In this document: positions 47,813 to 63,775 of the stretch, one piece after another
Position numbering within the stretch: position 1 is the first letter of the stretch
Layout: each line of letters starts with the position of its first letter
Origin: Loxodes magnus
Lineage: Eukaryota > Ciliophora > Karyorelictea > Loxodida > Loxodidae
DNA length: 64,000 nucleotides
Assembly (NCBI GenBank): GCA_946699065.1
Contig: CAMPDV010000017.1
Span: 1,364,001-1,428,000, forward strand
Reading direction: 5' to 3'
Translations under genes and position numbers: made by a program
Notes under the pieces: generated by a model
What the model was told of the DNA's origin: nothing
Database searches by the model: none
Seen by the model: the letters and a program-made list of their open reading frames with translations, nothing else

Positions 47813-50657
47813 TATAGCTTTAGTCAATTCTAAGGATATATGTTTATTGTAATTGTTATCTGATTAACGGTTCATTTTTAATTGTCAATAACTAAAAGTA
47901 AATCAGTGATTAGTTTTATTTTAGTTGTTTGGTTACATAGCTAATAGGTGTGTAGGGTTGAAAATGAACGTAAATAGCTTTCAGTTTAAGAGGATTTGAT
48001 AAAAGAAGAGAGGTATTTATAAATAAGCTGAAGGAACTTAAATAGCAAGATTGGTTTTTAAAACTCATTGCTCTTGTAATTTAAGACTGTTAAGTTGAAT
48101 ATTGATTCTAAGATTTCTTCTCGATTTAAAGTAAAAAAGCTCTAAATACTACAAATTTAAGCTATGGATTCACAAGATTTATTGGATATAAAGAACACAC
48201 TTAATAAAGTCTGAATTTACTAAGAAAGACTTGAAGAGTTGATAAATAACAGGCTAGAGACTTATTTCAATAATACAATTAGCAGGTACTGATAAAACTA
48301 TCTTCTTAGAGTTTGATTATATAAAATATAAAAGGTAAGAAATAAATATGACTATATTATCTAGATGGATCATTTTAGAAGTAGTTAGAAAAGACAGAAT
48401 AGGTTGAAGTTAATAATTGGTCTTGTTTTCACGAGTTTAAACTTATTATATAAATGGTTGCTAAATTCTAAAAGTTGAAGCTAAACGAATGCTATAATAT
48501 TTATTCGAGTATACTCTAATTAATTGGACCAAAAACTAAGGCTTGAAAATAAAGTTATCACATATGATTTATATCTTCTTAAAAGTAAAAATATAAGAAA
48601 GTCAAACCATAGTATAAAAAAGTTGTACTTATCATTTATTAACTGTAATATATTATAATCTTTAGAAAGCAATAAAACTCCAGCTTTATAAATGAACTTT
48701 ACAAATTCATTCTCTATTTAGGGTAAAAATATTAACTTCAGAATATTAAATCCTAATCATATTGATCTAGGGTTAAGCTTTTTTAGTTAATTTACTAAAG
48801 TTATATTTCATTTTAAATTGATAAAAGAGATCGAAATCTTTGGATTATGAATTTGAGGATTCACACTCATAATATGATTTATAACTAAACTAATTAAGAT
48901 ACTTAGCTAAATAAGCTACGCATTTCAATTAATAGACTTAAATAAGTTTATTAATAAAGGGCTTTGAATCACTAATTTTACTTGTATTATACAAATCCTT
49001 TTTCTCTTTTTTATAGTCCTAATTCTAATTATATCTAGAACTATCTTTATAAGATGCTTTAGAATTAACTTTATAATCTTTGACTCTTCATTATAATTTA
49101 TAGAAGCTCTGTAATTATATATAGGTGATGCTCATAATTATTTTTAGGTTCTATTTGATACTCTCTATCCTCTTATACCTTAATTTCAAAATTCTAACCG
49201 CATTCAATATTAATAGCTATATACATTATAAATTATCATAGGCTCTAGTATTTACTACTATCATTCAATTCGTATCTAATTTTTTAATTATTATTGATTG
49301 ATTAAATATTGACTACCGCACGAAATAGACTATGACTATCATTAGTTTATATAAAAAAGGCATAATCTAAGAACTCAGTTCAGGTATGTTTTATTTCCTT
49401 TCTAAACCTTCATAATTCAATAGTATATCCAAAGGAATTTATTATATATATTAAGGTGAGAAAACCATTGTAAATCTAGAAGAACGGTGCCATGTAAGTA
49501 TATGATACTGGTATCTCTTTCTAACTAGCTTAGCTATTGTGCTTTTAAAGCCATTCAGGTTTAGTTAAGAAAGGTATATCTATAAGATAGTTTCTCTTTT
49601 ATTAGTGGGAAATGACTTCATTATATATGCTTATCTCTATTTCAAAGCTCATACAAATGAAGATATTTCCTTAATTTTAGTTTTTAAGTTTTATATAATT
49701 GAACTAACTGAAATTAGCTAAATTTATTACGTCCTACATATAATTCTTAAAACTAATGATTATCATAATATAAACTAGAAGATTTAAGTAGATTGAATAT
49801 TTAGCTTAATACATATAAGTTTGAAGTAGTAATTCTTGTAAGAAGTTTGAAAACTGGTATCTTAAAGTTAGTCCTATGTAAAGATTAAGAAAGGCAGCAG
49901 TTAATTTAAAAGTTGATTGGTAGTTTTATGAATTTATAGTTATAACTTATGAACAGAAATTTAGTGCTAGGATGGGTTATTTTTTCTTGAAAATGGAAAT
50001 GAAAATATAGGAATCACTCTTATTTGAATCAAGCTACTCTAAATATAATATCTCCTCTATAGGAAGGCTAAGTTACAGTCACTAGATGTAGTGCTAATTT
50101 ATACTCTATCTAATAATTTATCTACTATAAGTAAATTGAATGATATCATTATATATACAAAACGGTATGTTTGCAAATCTTAGGTAAAGCTATATAGTGA
50201 TGAAGCTAAACTAGTTATAGATACCATATATAAACTGTCACTCTATAAGCAAAACATAATAAACCTCTCAGTCCTTAGAATAAACGATTCTATTGTATTA
50301 CTCTCTTCTAATTTATGTGCTAGTTTATTACATAAGCAACTTATAACTTTTTCAAATGGTCTTAGTTATAAGTTTCCTCTCAGACAAATTTGAATAAAAG
50401 ACAAAACTACCTTCTGGTACTTTTTGCTTTACCAAAAAGGGAGGATTATAAAAGTAAAAGTTTTAGGAATTATAACTAGAAATTTGATAAGACAAGAAAG
50501 GCTAAAATTAGTTAATTTGTGTGTAGATAGACTAGAGTTTATATAGTAGCATAATATAACTTAGAAACTTAACACTCCTATTTACTTTTAAATAAGACTA
50601 AAGAAACTTTAAACTGTAAATGTTTTAATTAATCTGGCTGATTGTCTAAAATGCTGA
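47813..50657. other. Long AT-rich region without a firm gene
   Basis: The longest open frame, ATG 48164 to TGA 49457-49459 (431 codons), reads as a hydrophobic protein. It contains about 15 in-frame TGA codons, more than chance, and no first-position G bias, so it is judged non-coding. Further open frames to 50200 look similar. A degraded gene cannot be excluded. Confidence 0.4.
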
Positions 50658-54497
<3,840 letters not shown>

Positions 54498-55440
54498 AAT
54501 TTACGTGTCTCTCCAAATATATAATAATGCCTAAACTAAAAGCAATAATACTCTTCTTTTTATTAATGATAAATTCTGTTAAACTCAATAGTTCTTTATT
54601 TTGGAAAGTAGAAGGTTGTTTTATGACAAAACTGAGATAGAAATCTAGAACAATCTTAAGTAATTAAGTAGTTAAGACTGAGAAACTATATTTGAAAGAA
54701 ATTCAAGCTTTTAGAATAAGAGCTTGATGCTAAAAGTAGCTACGGATATTTAGTGAGAGTATAAAGAAAGAAATTATAATTTTATCATTATATAAAAACT
54801 AGAAATTCATATCAAAGCTATATAGCTACTATATTAAAATACCAGTATTATTTAAAGCAATAAAGTAAAATAATGTTTGGTAATAAAGGCTTATGGTTAT
54901 GATATTTTAAGTGTATATTTGAAAATATACACTTGAATAGTGAGAATTAGTAACACAGGAGTTAAAATATAGGCTAAATTCTGATTTGCCTTCGAATATA
55001 GTTTTGAATATGTTAAATTTAAAAGCTATTCCTTATAAGTTTGTTTAATTGGTATCGTTAAAAAGAGTATACCTTTGATTAAGATATTAAATGTGCCTAG
55101 ATTTAAAAGGTTTAATAATGTTTCCAAGGAATTGAATTCTTAACTTCGTCCTTATCCAGTCTTATATTTCGCTAAACCATAAATTTAAAGGAGATCAATA
55201 AGGCCTTGAGAATATATATAGTAATTATCTTCTGTTTAGGTTCAAAATTTTATTCTCTAAAAACTAGAATTTATTTAGTAATTAAGTTCTAATTAGTAAC
55301 TCATACAGAATAACAATTCTCATAAAGCAGGGAATCTTATAGAAAGGATATTATTATACAGAGTTAAATAAAATAGTCATGAAACTATTATAACAAAGCC
55401 TCTATTTTAAATATAGAGTTTTAAAATTCGATATTTGTAC
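54498..55440. other. Intergenic region with a perfect 12-bp palindrome
   Basis: AT-rich spacer between two minus-strand genes. The inverted repeat AAGTGTATATTT-GA-AAATATACACTT at 54909-54934 is perfect and could form a hairpin or a dimeric protein site. Confidence 0.55.
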
Positions 55441-58317
55441 TCAGAAATTTTATTCTCTTATGCTTTCAATAAAAATTCCTACGATTTTACCTCGTAATTT
55501 AAATAATCTTAGATGAAAAATTAAGTTCAGTGAAAGTATTTAAATAGTAGTATTAATTTTAACGATGCAAATGAGCTTCTATTTAAAGATCTGAGATTTT
55601 ATAATATAAATGCTTAATAAAATCAACAATAAATGAGTTTTTACTTTATACTTTTCATAGCTTTACATGACTCTGTAGGGACATTCTTCTAAGGCGCGAT
55701 TGAGTTTATAAAGATGGAATATTTTGCTTGGTTCCTTTCTTTAGTATGTTCTAAGAAAGCTAGTGCTATTGTACTCTATTTTAATTTCTGTTTTCTTATT
55801 ATAGCAAAATCTAATTTTTTCTTCGTTTCTTAATTTTTTATCTGGAGCTATAAGGAAATAGGTTTTTTTGATGCCAAACTACTTATTAAGATTGTCATAA
55901 GTGTTCGAAATTTATCTTTAATTAGTCAATTTCCTTTCTTTCCTAAATTAAAGTTCATTTTATCCTGAATCGTTTCAAGAACTTAGATTTTTTGGAGAAT
56001 TCTAGAGAGAAGAAGCGTTCCTAATCCTGGGAGAAATAGTAATTTCTTTGTTGATTGGAGAAATATAGAAATCTACTTCCTTAGTTAAATAAGGACTAAG
56101 TAGAATCTTATTTGACTTAAGTAGCTCTGATTTATCGTTTAATTTATTATTCATAGAAATGCTTTCCAAGTTAAACATTTAAAACTTACTTAAATCCTAG
56201 ATCTCTTGTTTAACCCTTTCATTTATCTTAAATTCATCTTAAACTAATTGAAGTTTCTTTGATATTTAAAGAGAATAGGACCTACCATTTAGATCATAGT
56301 GTTGAGGTTTAATTTTCTTTGGCTACTCTTTAAAATAATTTTTTTAACTAGATTAAATCTACTTTTACTGATTCTGGGATGAGGTTAAAGCTTAGGAATT
56401 GAATTAAGACTACGAAGCACTTTAACTTTTGGACATTTTTTTCTATTAATCGGCTATTTATATATCTATATTAATTTGGCTCTTTTTTTAAATCTTCTAT
56501 GCTAAGTCATCTAGCAACTAATATTACTATATTTGATCTTATTATAATACCTTTGTAAAAAACGTACTTTGATGAAATAATTAAGGACTGTTATTTATCT
56601 CTTTTATCGGTTTAATTATTTAAGCTAGATCGGTTGCTGGTGTTTCTTACTTGTCTTAAAGCTAAAGATCTTACTTAGTTTTATTCTATTAGAGCTAAAT
56701 CATTTTTTACGAATGCTATTATTTTAACTTTCTCTGTTTGGTTATTTTTAACAAGTTAGCAAAATAGTTGTCTTGCTAGACCGTCAGATTGCATTTGTAT
56801 TGAACATAATCTGTTTTTGCATAATTGATTGTCTATTTATCACTATTATAAATGTTCTCTGCTAGTTGTACAAGTCTATACCAACCCAATGTTTAGTTTA
56901 TTCTATCTTTCAAATCTTTCCATGATATTTTATAAACCACCGCAGATTTGCTTTTACATACACAACTTGAATAGTAAGGTAAGTTATACAAGCACTCAAA
57001 CGCTCCTACAATTGACTTACTTGGTGATTTAGATATCTTAATCTGTATTTTTTTTTCAGGTACTTATTCGTTTTCAATGAATTTAACTTTCTAAATAACT
57101 AAACTTACTTCAAACGCTCCTTCCCTTATAATAAAAAAGCATCCACTCTGATCTCCTTCTTTAAATAAGAAATCTCCCTTTTTAAAGTTTTCTCTATTAA
57201 ACAGATACTTAAACAGATATAGTTGCTTAGTATTCAAATTTATGAAAATATGCAATTCTTGAATAAAGTTGATAAGCCCCTTTACAGTATCATAGTCATG
57301 GTCTTATAGAATGTCCATGTATGTTTATTTGCTTAGTACGATGAAGTAACATGCACTTTTGCAGTAGGCACTTGCAGCACGTGTGGAAGAAGATAAAATA
57401 GCTTATTCACCAAAAGTGTCTCCTGCAGACATTTTTAAAATATTCTTTTACTCTATGAACTATCTCTAATCATTTCTGTCTGCTTGTATAAAAATAATCT
57501 CGCTCTTGTATCTTTCTTTTGTTCAATAATTCAGTATAATTTACTTTAAGCTTCTCTAGGTTTTTTCAGAATGGAATATAAGATGTACAATCACTAACCT
57601 TAGTAAGTATTATTAAGCATAAACTTCCATCGATTTGGTGTTTATATACCCTTAAATCTTTATCTTTCACAGAACTTTTATTAGCTTTCTAATGAAATTT
57701 GGAATTTTGAATTTAAGCTTCTTTAAATTAACGAATATAGACAGGACTGAGTTTAATTGTACTTTTAGCTTCAAGTATTGGAAATTATTTTACTCCTATC
57801 TGTTTCTACTTAGAGAACCTAGAACATTCTTAGTTTCCTGCTTTTGCTTTATTTTATATTGCTTTTAACTTTCAGTTTCTTCGTTTAGTTAATTAATAAA
57901 GGAAATGTTAGTTTCAGTTGTAAACCTTTCTACTGTTTAGGTAGTTTTTAGCTTTTCCTCTAGGTTTTTAAGTTTATCCTTTAGAATTCGATTTGCTAAT
58001 TTTTTCATTTACTCTATCTTTTCCGGCATTCTAACTTCCATCTTTCCACTAAGAATGACATAGTAATTATCTGGTAGATCTCCATAGTAAAACAGGTATC
58101 TTTTTTTTTCGCAATAGCCTAGAAAAGCTTATCTGCAGAATATCTCAATAACATCTGATTATCTTCTCTTCCTTAGCTCTTCAAAAAGAGAGACATAGTA
58201 TAAGGAGTTTATTAGAAATTCTAATTGCTAGTCACTTCTCAATTATGGAGGTGTAGCTAGTATTTTAATAAGCTTCTAGGTAGTAGCTTATGTCAGTTAT
58301 AGCTACCTTTTTGACAT
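55441..58317 (-). CDS. Protein with three cyclic-nucleotide-binding domains, 958 residues
   Basis: ATG 58317 to TGA 55441-55443 is one frame with three internal TGA codons in 959 (about 17 expected), so coding is secure. cNBD1 (YLFYYGDLPDNYYVILSGKMEV) is at about residues 70-92. cNBD2, with a classical phosphate-binding cassette (GDTFGEQAILSSSTRAA), is at about 299-315. cNBD3 (GDFLFKEGDQSGCFFIIREGAFEV) is at about 377-400. Between cNBD1 and cNBD2 lies a coiled coil (LKNLEEKLKTTQTVERF). The C-terminal 450 residues are Gln/Ser/Lys-rich with no kinase or channel domain. Only cNBD2 keeps the Gly-Glu and Arg-Ala pair needed for cAMP/cGMP binding, so the others may be structural. Ciliates use cAMP/cGMP in ciliary beating control; that role is inferred. 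Confidence 0.9.
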
Positions 58318-59542
58318 TTTTATTTCCTAACTAACAGATTTTTACCTCTGCTAACTAACTTAGATTTTACCTTTTTCTAATCTACAAAAGTAAGAATAAA
58401 AAAAGGAAGTTCCTCATTCTTCCTATTTGACATTATTTAAAGCAAGTTAAAAAAGATAACAAAAGATTGATGAGCTTAGCTTTACTTTGGTTTAAATGCT
58501 ATAGTAAAATAGTAGATACTTAAACCATCTCTTTTTCCTTATTAATTAAGTAAATTAATTTATTGAAGACCTAATGGTTTATAAGCTTATTACTATACTT
58601 GACACTAGGATAAAAAATTAAAGCTAAGAAGGTTTAATGTTAGAATGCAATTAAGGATTTATTTTATTATCCTTCCTAGTCCTTTTAATCAAATGCTTTT
58701 ATATTTACTTAAAAGGATAAATTAGTTTTAAAGAGTGGATTACAAAACTAATCATAGTTAACTAAAGAAGTACTTTTAGAAGTAAGCAATATCTAATAGT
58801 ATAGTAAAAGGAGAACTGGAGTAATAATATCGGATTAAATAGATAATTTTAGTAACTATTGCTATTTATGAGTTCGCACAAACTAAACAAACTCAGTCTA
58901 TCTGTAATAGTTTTTATGATATATCAAATAATCTTTCTGATAATGCCAAGATAAAATCATACTTATAAGCAAAGAATAGTAATGCAATATTGAAATTAGC
59001 TTAACTTAAATGAATGAAAAGTAATAACTATCTATACTTTATGATTATAAAGACTGTTGTATATTTTACATAGCTTAATCACTTTATTAACTTCAAAGTG
59101 ATTTTTATAGTTATTGATAATCCAATCTGTCTGAATATTTCGTTAATCTTTCCAAGAGTAAATCTAATTTTAGATTAATTAGAGTTTATTAGAAGTGTAT
59201 ACGCTAGTATCTCAAAACTATAATCCATTTAGTTACAAATAAATTATTTGAATTCTTAAAACTATTAATGATAAAATAAAAGAATATTTAACTAAAAGCC
59301 TAAAATAACTATTTCACTATTATTTCAAATAATATCTTCAGTTAGTTTTATAATTAGGTTATAGATAAAAATGAGCTTACTTCTTCATAATTGATGGTAG
59401 ATAGTTAATGTCTATGTACTACTAAAGCTAAGTTGATTAGTAGATTTAAAATTGAGTTTCTTGATTGTCTTAAGAAATAAGGATATTAGCTACTTAGGTT
59501 AATATAATAATTATAATTAAAACTAACTATTTTACTCTTGAA
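58318..59542. other. AT-rich intergenic region
   Basis: No firm gene. A short frame ending at TGA about 59012 encodes a signal-like stretch plus a Cys-containing tail (ILVTIAIYEFAQ..SICNSFYDISNNLSDNAK), but it lacks a start codon and may be the 3' exon of a small secreted protein. Confidence 0.35.
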
Positions 59543-59929
59543 ATGAAGAGGTTTATTATGCTTATTATCTTATTCTAGATAACTCTACAATAGAAACTAA
59601 GAGATATAGATGGAGAAGGACTCTAAAAGATTATTGATAGTGGATAGTAACAAACTGTTCTCTTCTACTAGGAGGAAAAAGACTTAGCTAACTACCATGA
59701 TGCTCGAGTTAACTGCAACACTTATCCTTAGCTCTGCCTAAATATGGAACTTCCTAATGTAAAGGTCTACAATCATAAAAAATTTCTTGGATAAAGAACT
59801 GAAGAAAAGCAGTTTCTGTATTAGTACGTAATAGGTATGATATCAGTACTATGAGTAGTTCTATGACTTGCTTTTTACAACATGAAGGATAAATACAAAC
59901 TATCAAGTAAAATATCTTAGTTAGTTTGA
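59543..59929 (+). CDS. Thioredoxin-like single-pass membrane protein without CxxC
   Basis: ATG 59543 to TGA 59927-59929 encodes 128 residues. An N-terminal signal (MKRFIMLIILFQITLQ) is followed by a segment resembling the second half of a thioredoxin fold as in PDI/TMX proteins (ARVNCNTYPQLCLNMELPNV, then KVYNHKKFLGQRTEE). It ends with a transmembrane helix (GMISVLWVVLWLAFYNM, two TGA-encoded Trp). The redox CxxC is absent, so any role is likely non-catalytic, for example ER client binding. Short length and motif-only similarity limit certainty. Confidence 0.6.
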
Positions 59930-60531
59930 CTTTTTAGAATAAATCAACTTAATAGCTTTAAATCTAATTCTATTTTGCTTAAAGGTTTAAATGATTCTAT
60001 ATGAAAGGCTATTAATATCTTTATGAAAGCTTAATTTTCTTATTTTCTAGATGGATATAAAAGTTAAGCAGTTATTATATAAAGCATCTTAAATGGATAT
60101 TTATCTTAATTATAATAAAATAAACTGAAGTTATTATATTTAAGTACTAAGACATTATTAAATTGTAAGTGAAATATGGAGTAAAATTAGTCTAAAAGTA
60201 TCTAATAGCTTTGATTCTAAATTATATAATTAAGAAAACATTATATAAAAGTACTATATAGCATTTAGCTTTATTGCATAATCCTTTTTCATTCATAACA
60301 ACTCTTTATAGAATAAATCTAAAGATATTAATAAATCAGACAAGAATTAATCAAATCATACACTAAATATTTAATTATTATAAAATACAAAAACTTTAAA
60401 GATTGGAATACTTAAAATCTGCCACTATATAGTTAAATGCATTTAATTAAAATAAAGGTCACTCTAAATAACTAATAAGTATTTATATTAACCACTTGAA
60501 ATTACTTGTATAATCAAATCTTATAATAAAA
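59930..60531. other. AT-rich intergenic region
   Basis: About 600 bp with no gene or element recognised. Confidence 0.5.
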
Positions 60532-61203
60532 ATGCATAACTTTAGTAGTAGAATTATAGTTCCTAATTCTAGTGAAGAACCTAGATTTTTTAGATGCTTG
60601 TTTAAACCCACTGAATCTATTTGTTTTGGAGGTGTTGCATTAAAATTTGGAGTCTTTATTATCGCAACTATAGATATTCTTGTTTCTCTTTTTTATTTAT
60701 CATGCTTTATAGAATTAGCGAAATAAATGATTAAATTCGGATGAGCAGGACACATGGCAAATCGTCCAAGAACAGAATTTATGTTTTTGGATTTTATAAT
60801 AGAAATGCTTGCGTTGGTTCCTGCCGTTTTAGGAATTTATGGCAGCGTCTGGAACAAACAAAAATGCTTAAATTATTACTCGAATTTCAAACTTTTCGAG
60901 TGTGTTTTGCTTTTATTTTGGGGATTCGTTTGGTATTTATTTTTAGTTCATCGATTGGATAATATTTTATACTTCATAGCATATTATTGTATTAGAAGTA
61001 GCTTTAACACATACTGTACTTTTGTAGTTTGGAGTGCTAATACAAAACTTGCAAGAGGAGATTCAATTTCAATTATTACCCCAGATATTGTATAAGGAAT
61101 AGCTATGAATCCCATCGAGAAAATAACAGAGTTAGAAATGTCTTCTGTTACCTAGCAAGGACAAATAATAAGTACACCTTATAATATAACAGATTAGAAG
61201 TGA
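60532..61203 (+). CDS. Four-TM membrane protein, unknown, 223 residues
   Basis: ATG 60532 to TGA 61201-61203 is a single frame with one internal TGA (KFGWAGHMANRP). Codon composition (GGA, GTT, GCA) is clearly coding. Four hydrophobic segments can be seen: GGVALKFGVFIIATIDILVS, FIIEMLALVPAVLGIYG, LFECVLLLFWGFVWYLFLV, and a weaker FIAYYCIRSSF. Conserved-looking cytosolic elements include an N-terminal SSEEPRFFRCLF and a hydrophilic C-terminal tail ending in TPYNITDQK. The layout resembles small tetra-spanning proteins of the ciliate endomembrane system, but no family is assigned. Confidence 0.72.
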
Positions 61204-61689
61204 GAAAATTAGTTTCGAACTGTTTAGATTAAAAGATTATTCTGTTTAAGGTTTGTTTTATTCTGATTTAATAGTTTTATTAAAAATCAAGCCATTTTTA
61301 TTCTTTATAACTAGCAATTCCTTAAACTATTGAAGTAAATCTAATTTAGAAATCTAAATAAATCTAAGTAATAAAGAATCTAGATAGCTAACTATTTCTT
61401 TAAATCAATACTTTTTTATTTTTTTCGTTGATATAATTAGCAGTACATATGAAGCTAATTTGTTAAAGATTTTGAGAATTTCTTAGATATCTCTAGTTTA
61501 AAATAAATTTGTCCATAATAAAATTTAAAATTTATATAGATAAACGAACTGGCAAGATTTTGCAATTTATATAAGGGAATTTGTAAAAAGAAGATACTGA
61601 ACTCAAGTTTTTGCTAGTTTCTTTATAAAAATTTAGATGCGTTTAGATTAAACCGAGAATTTAATATTTTTCAATAGTTAACCAATAAA
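61204..61689. other. AT-rich intergenic region
   Basis: About 490 bp; no gene recognised. Confidence 0.5.
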
Positions 61690-61960
61690 TTAAAATTTTG
61701 ATTATAGAATGCGTAGTGCCTCAATGACTAGCAACTCTTATAATACGGTTTTTAAAATTTTTAAAGTACTTCAGTCTATCATTTCCTTGAAAAATTGTCT
61801 TTATAAAGTTGTGATCGGCACTACTTAAGAGACCTTAGTATCTGGCCTCTATCAACATAGACGTTACTTGATATCTCATGTTCTGCCCCTCTTTATTTCT
61901 ACCAGGATTCTTGATGGTTCATGACACATAGGGCACTTCCTAGTACCAATATTTAAGTCA
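61690..61960 (-). pseudogene. LINE ORF2 C-terminal relic with hairpin arm
   Basis: On the minus strand a zinc-finger-like start (KCPMCHEP, near 61919-61945) is followed by a helical tail that ends at a TGA within a degenerate hairpin arm (TTGATTATAGAATGCGTAGTGC at 61700-61721). This is the same arrangement as the ORF2 tail plus arm in copies A and B. The frame is broken more than once. Confidence 0.45.
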
Positions 61961-62230
61961 GTCTCATCAGAGATTTACTGCTCTCTATTTAAATTATATT
62001 AATAATGCATATAGATAGATAAATTTAAGTTTAGGATTTTGAGGTATTTCAACACCAACCTCCTATTAGAAAATTTTCTGATGGATTCCATAAAAATAGA
62101 ATAAATTTGAATGATTCTAATTCTTGTACTCATCTTTTACTCAACCCATATTTTTAACTTCTATGCTTTCTAGATTTAAAAAATTAAGTTAATCTTTTTT
62201 CATCTTTTAAACTCTAGCTTGGATAAAAAA

Positions 62231-63606
62231 ATGGTTGAAGGTTTTAAGTCAGGCTTCTATACCACCTCTTCCTAAGCCAAAAAGGAAGGGAAGAAGCAAG
62301 AAACCAAGTCTTAATAATCTTAACAATCTTCTCTATCACAAACTTAACCAACACTGAACTAACAACTTGGAATCTAACAAAACGAATGAAAGCCAACCTT
62401 GAAGAATATACACACGGAAACTCCAACTTCAAGCGAGAAACTGAGGAAACAGATGAAGTCTGTTCTCCACCAGGAGGTATCAGAGTTCAACCCTTCTGGC
62501 CAGATGAGCATTGAGTAGCTCATCAAAGTGGTACTGAACCTCCGGGAAGAGATCCAGAGATTGAAGAAGGACAATGATATGCTGATGGCAAAGCTAGACC
62601 TAGAAGAAGGAATTGAGTCAAAACTTAAGTCCTAGGAAAGAGATCTTAGCGCCTTTTGGAATATCTCACAAAATCAGACTAACGAATCCTAAAATTAGCT
62701 TTAGAAACAGACTGAACTGGATAACAGACTCGGAAAAGTAGAAGAGAAATTGTAAACTTTTAAGAAAGAGTAAAGCGAAATTGAGCTATACAAATGGAAA
62801 TCGAAGCCTAGAAAGAGCAAATAAATCAAGGAAAATAATTCAAAATAAAAAAGAAATGTTTCTGCTGTGGAAGCGTATGACATTTTTATCGGAAGTGTTA
62901 GAAATTCTAATAGAAATAAAGAAACTAAGAAAAAAATGGATAAATCTCTTCGACTCTCAAAAAATTAACTTAAAAACCTAAAGAGAATAGCTGTAAAAGA
63001 AATTTAGAAAAAACAATAGCAACGAGAGGAGTCAAGTTCGTCATCCGAAGGTAAAGTGATGGTAGGACCTATAGAGATAAGATAACCTAAGAACGAAGCT
63101 GATAAAAAACTTTAAATTTAATTAGATAAAATGTAAAAATTAATTTAAAAGTATGAAGAAACAGCTTATAACTAAGGAGAAAAAATAAGGGAATTAATGA
63201 ATAACATAGAGGATTAAAACAACGAATTATTAATACTCAGAAGACAGTTCATTCAAAGCAATTTGATAACGGAAGAACAACTCTGAACTTAGTCATAATA
63301 AAACTTTAAATATGACACGAAAATGGAAATAGAAAAAACATCAATATATTCAAAAGTAGAATAAAATCCAGGAAAAGAAATGATCGATATGAACTTCATT
63401 TAAAGACTAGAAAAAATAGAAAATAAACTATCGATAAAAAGAATGAAATAAAAAAGAGAAAATAAACTGTGCGGATATTGCAAATCAAATAATCACTTAT
63501 TAAGAAACTGCTGATAATGAAAGAGAATAAACGAATAAGAGCAGAAAAGAACATGAAGACAACTTAACAAACTATGAATAACGCAAACTGGGATTTATAA
63601 ATAAAA
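62231..63606 (+). CDS. Gag/ORF1-like coiled-coil protein with CCHC knuckle, near-complete
   Basis: ATG 62231 opens an unbroken frame. The first 180 residues are GC-richer and include a coiled coil (LIKVVLNLREEIQRLKKDNDMLMAKL). A basic linker follows (KEIQKKQQQREESSSSSEGK). A second coiled coil (NNELLILRRQFIQSNL) precedes the zinc knuckle CGYCKSNNHLLRNC (C-x2-C-x4-H-x4-C) at 63471-63511. TGA 63512-63514 directly follows the knuckle. It is probably Trp, because four copies in the window continue with a conserved segment (RTWRQLNKLWIT here) that also contains TGA-Trp. No other in-frame TGA appears before the 3' hairpins, so the true stop is unclear. Such proteins package LINE RNA and act as nucleic-acid chaperones. 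This copy could be functional. Confidence 0.8.
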
Positions 63607-63775
63607 ATTCTTCGCGAGACCACTTGGAAGTCTATGGTGGTAACCTCCCACTTTTAAAAAAGGTCGTGGAACACACCCACGTTTAAAAAAATGTACGCAG
63701 GAACTGGTCGAAATTCCAGGAAATGCAAAACCTTAATAACTTTAAGTATATTATTATTATTATTATTATTATAAT
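62231..63775 (+). mobile_element. Gag-only non-LTR retroelement, most complete copy (copy 3)
   Basis: The element consists of the Gag-like ORF, two adjacent 3' hairpins (GGTGGTAACCTCCCAC and CGTGGAACACACCCACG, 63634-63692), a short unique stretch and a (TTA)n tract at 63750-63775. No RT domain lies between the Gag ORF and the tail. The 5' boundary was not fixed and no target-site duplication was found, so the real element may start upstream of 62231. Confidence 0.75.

Noticed and set aside
48164..49459. 431-codon open frame resembling a multi-pass membrane protein
   Set aside because: It has about 15 in-frame TGA codons, at or above chance, and no first-position G bias; hydrophobic runs arise easily in AT-rich DNA.
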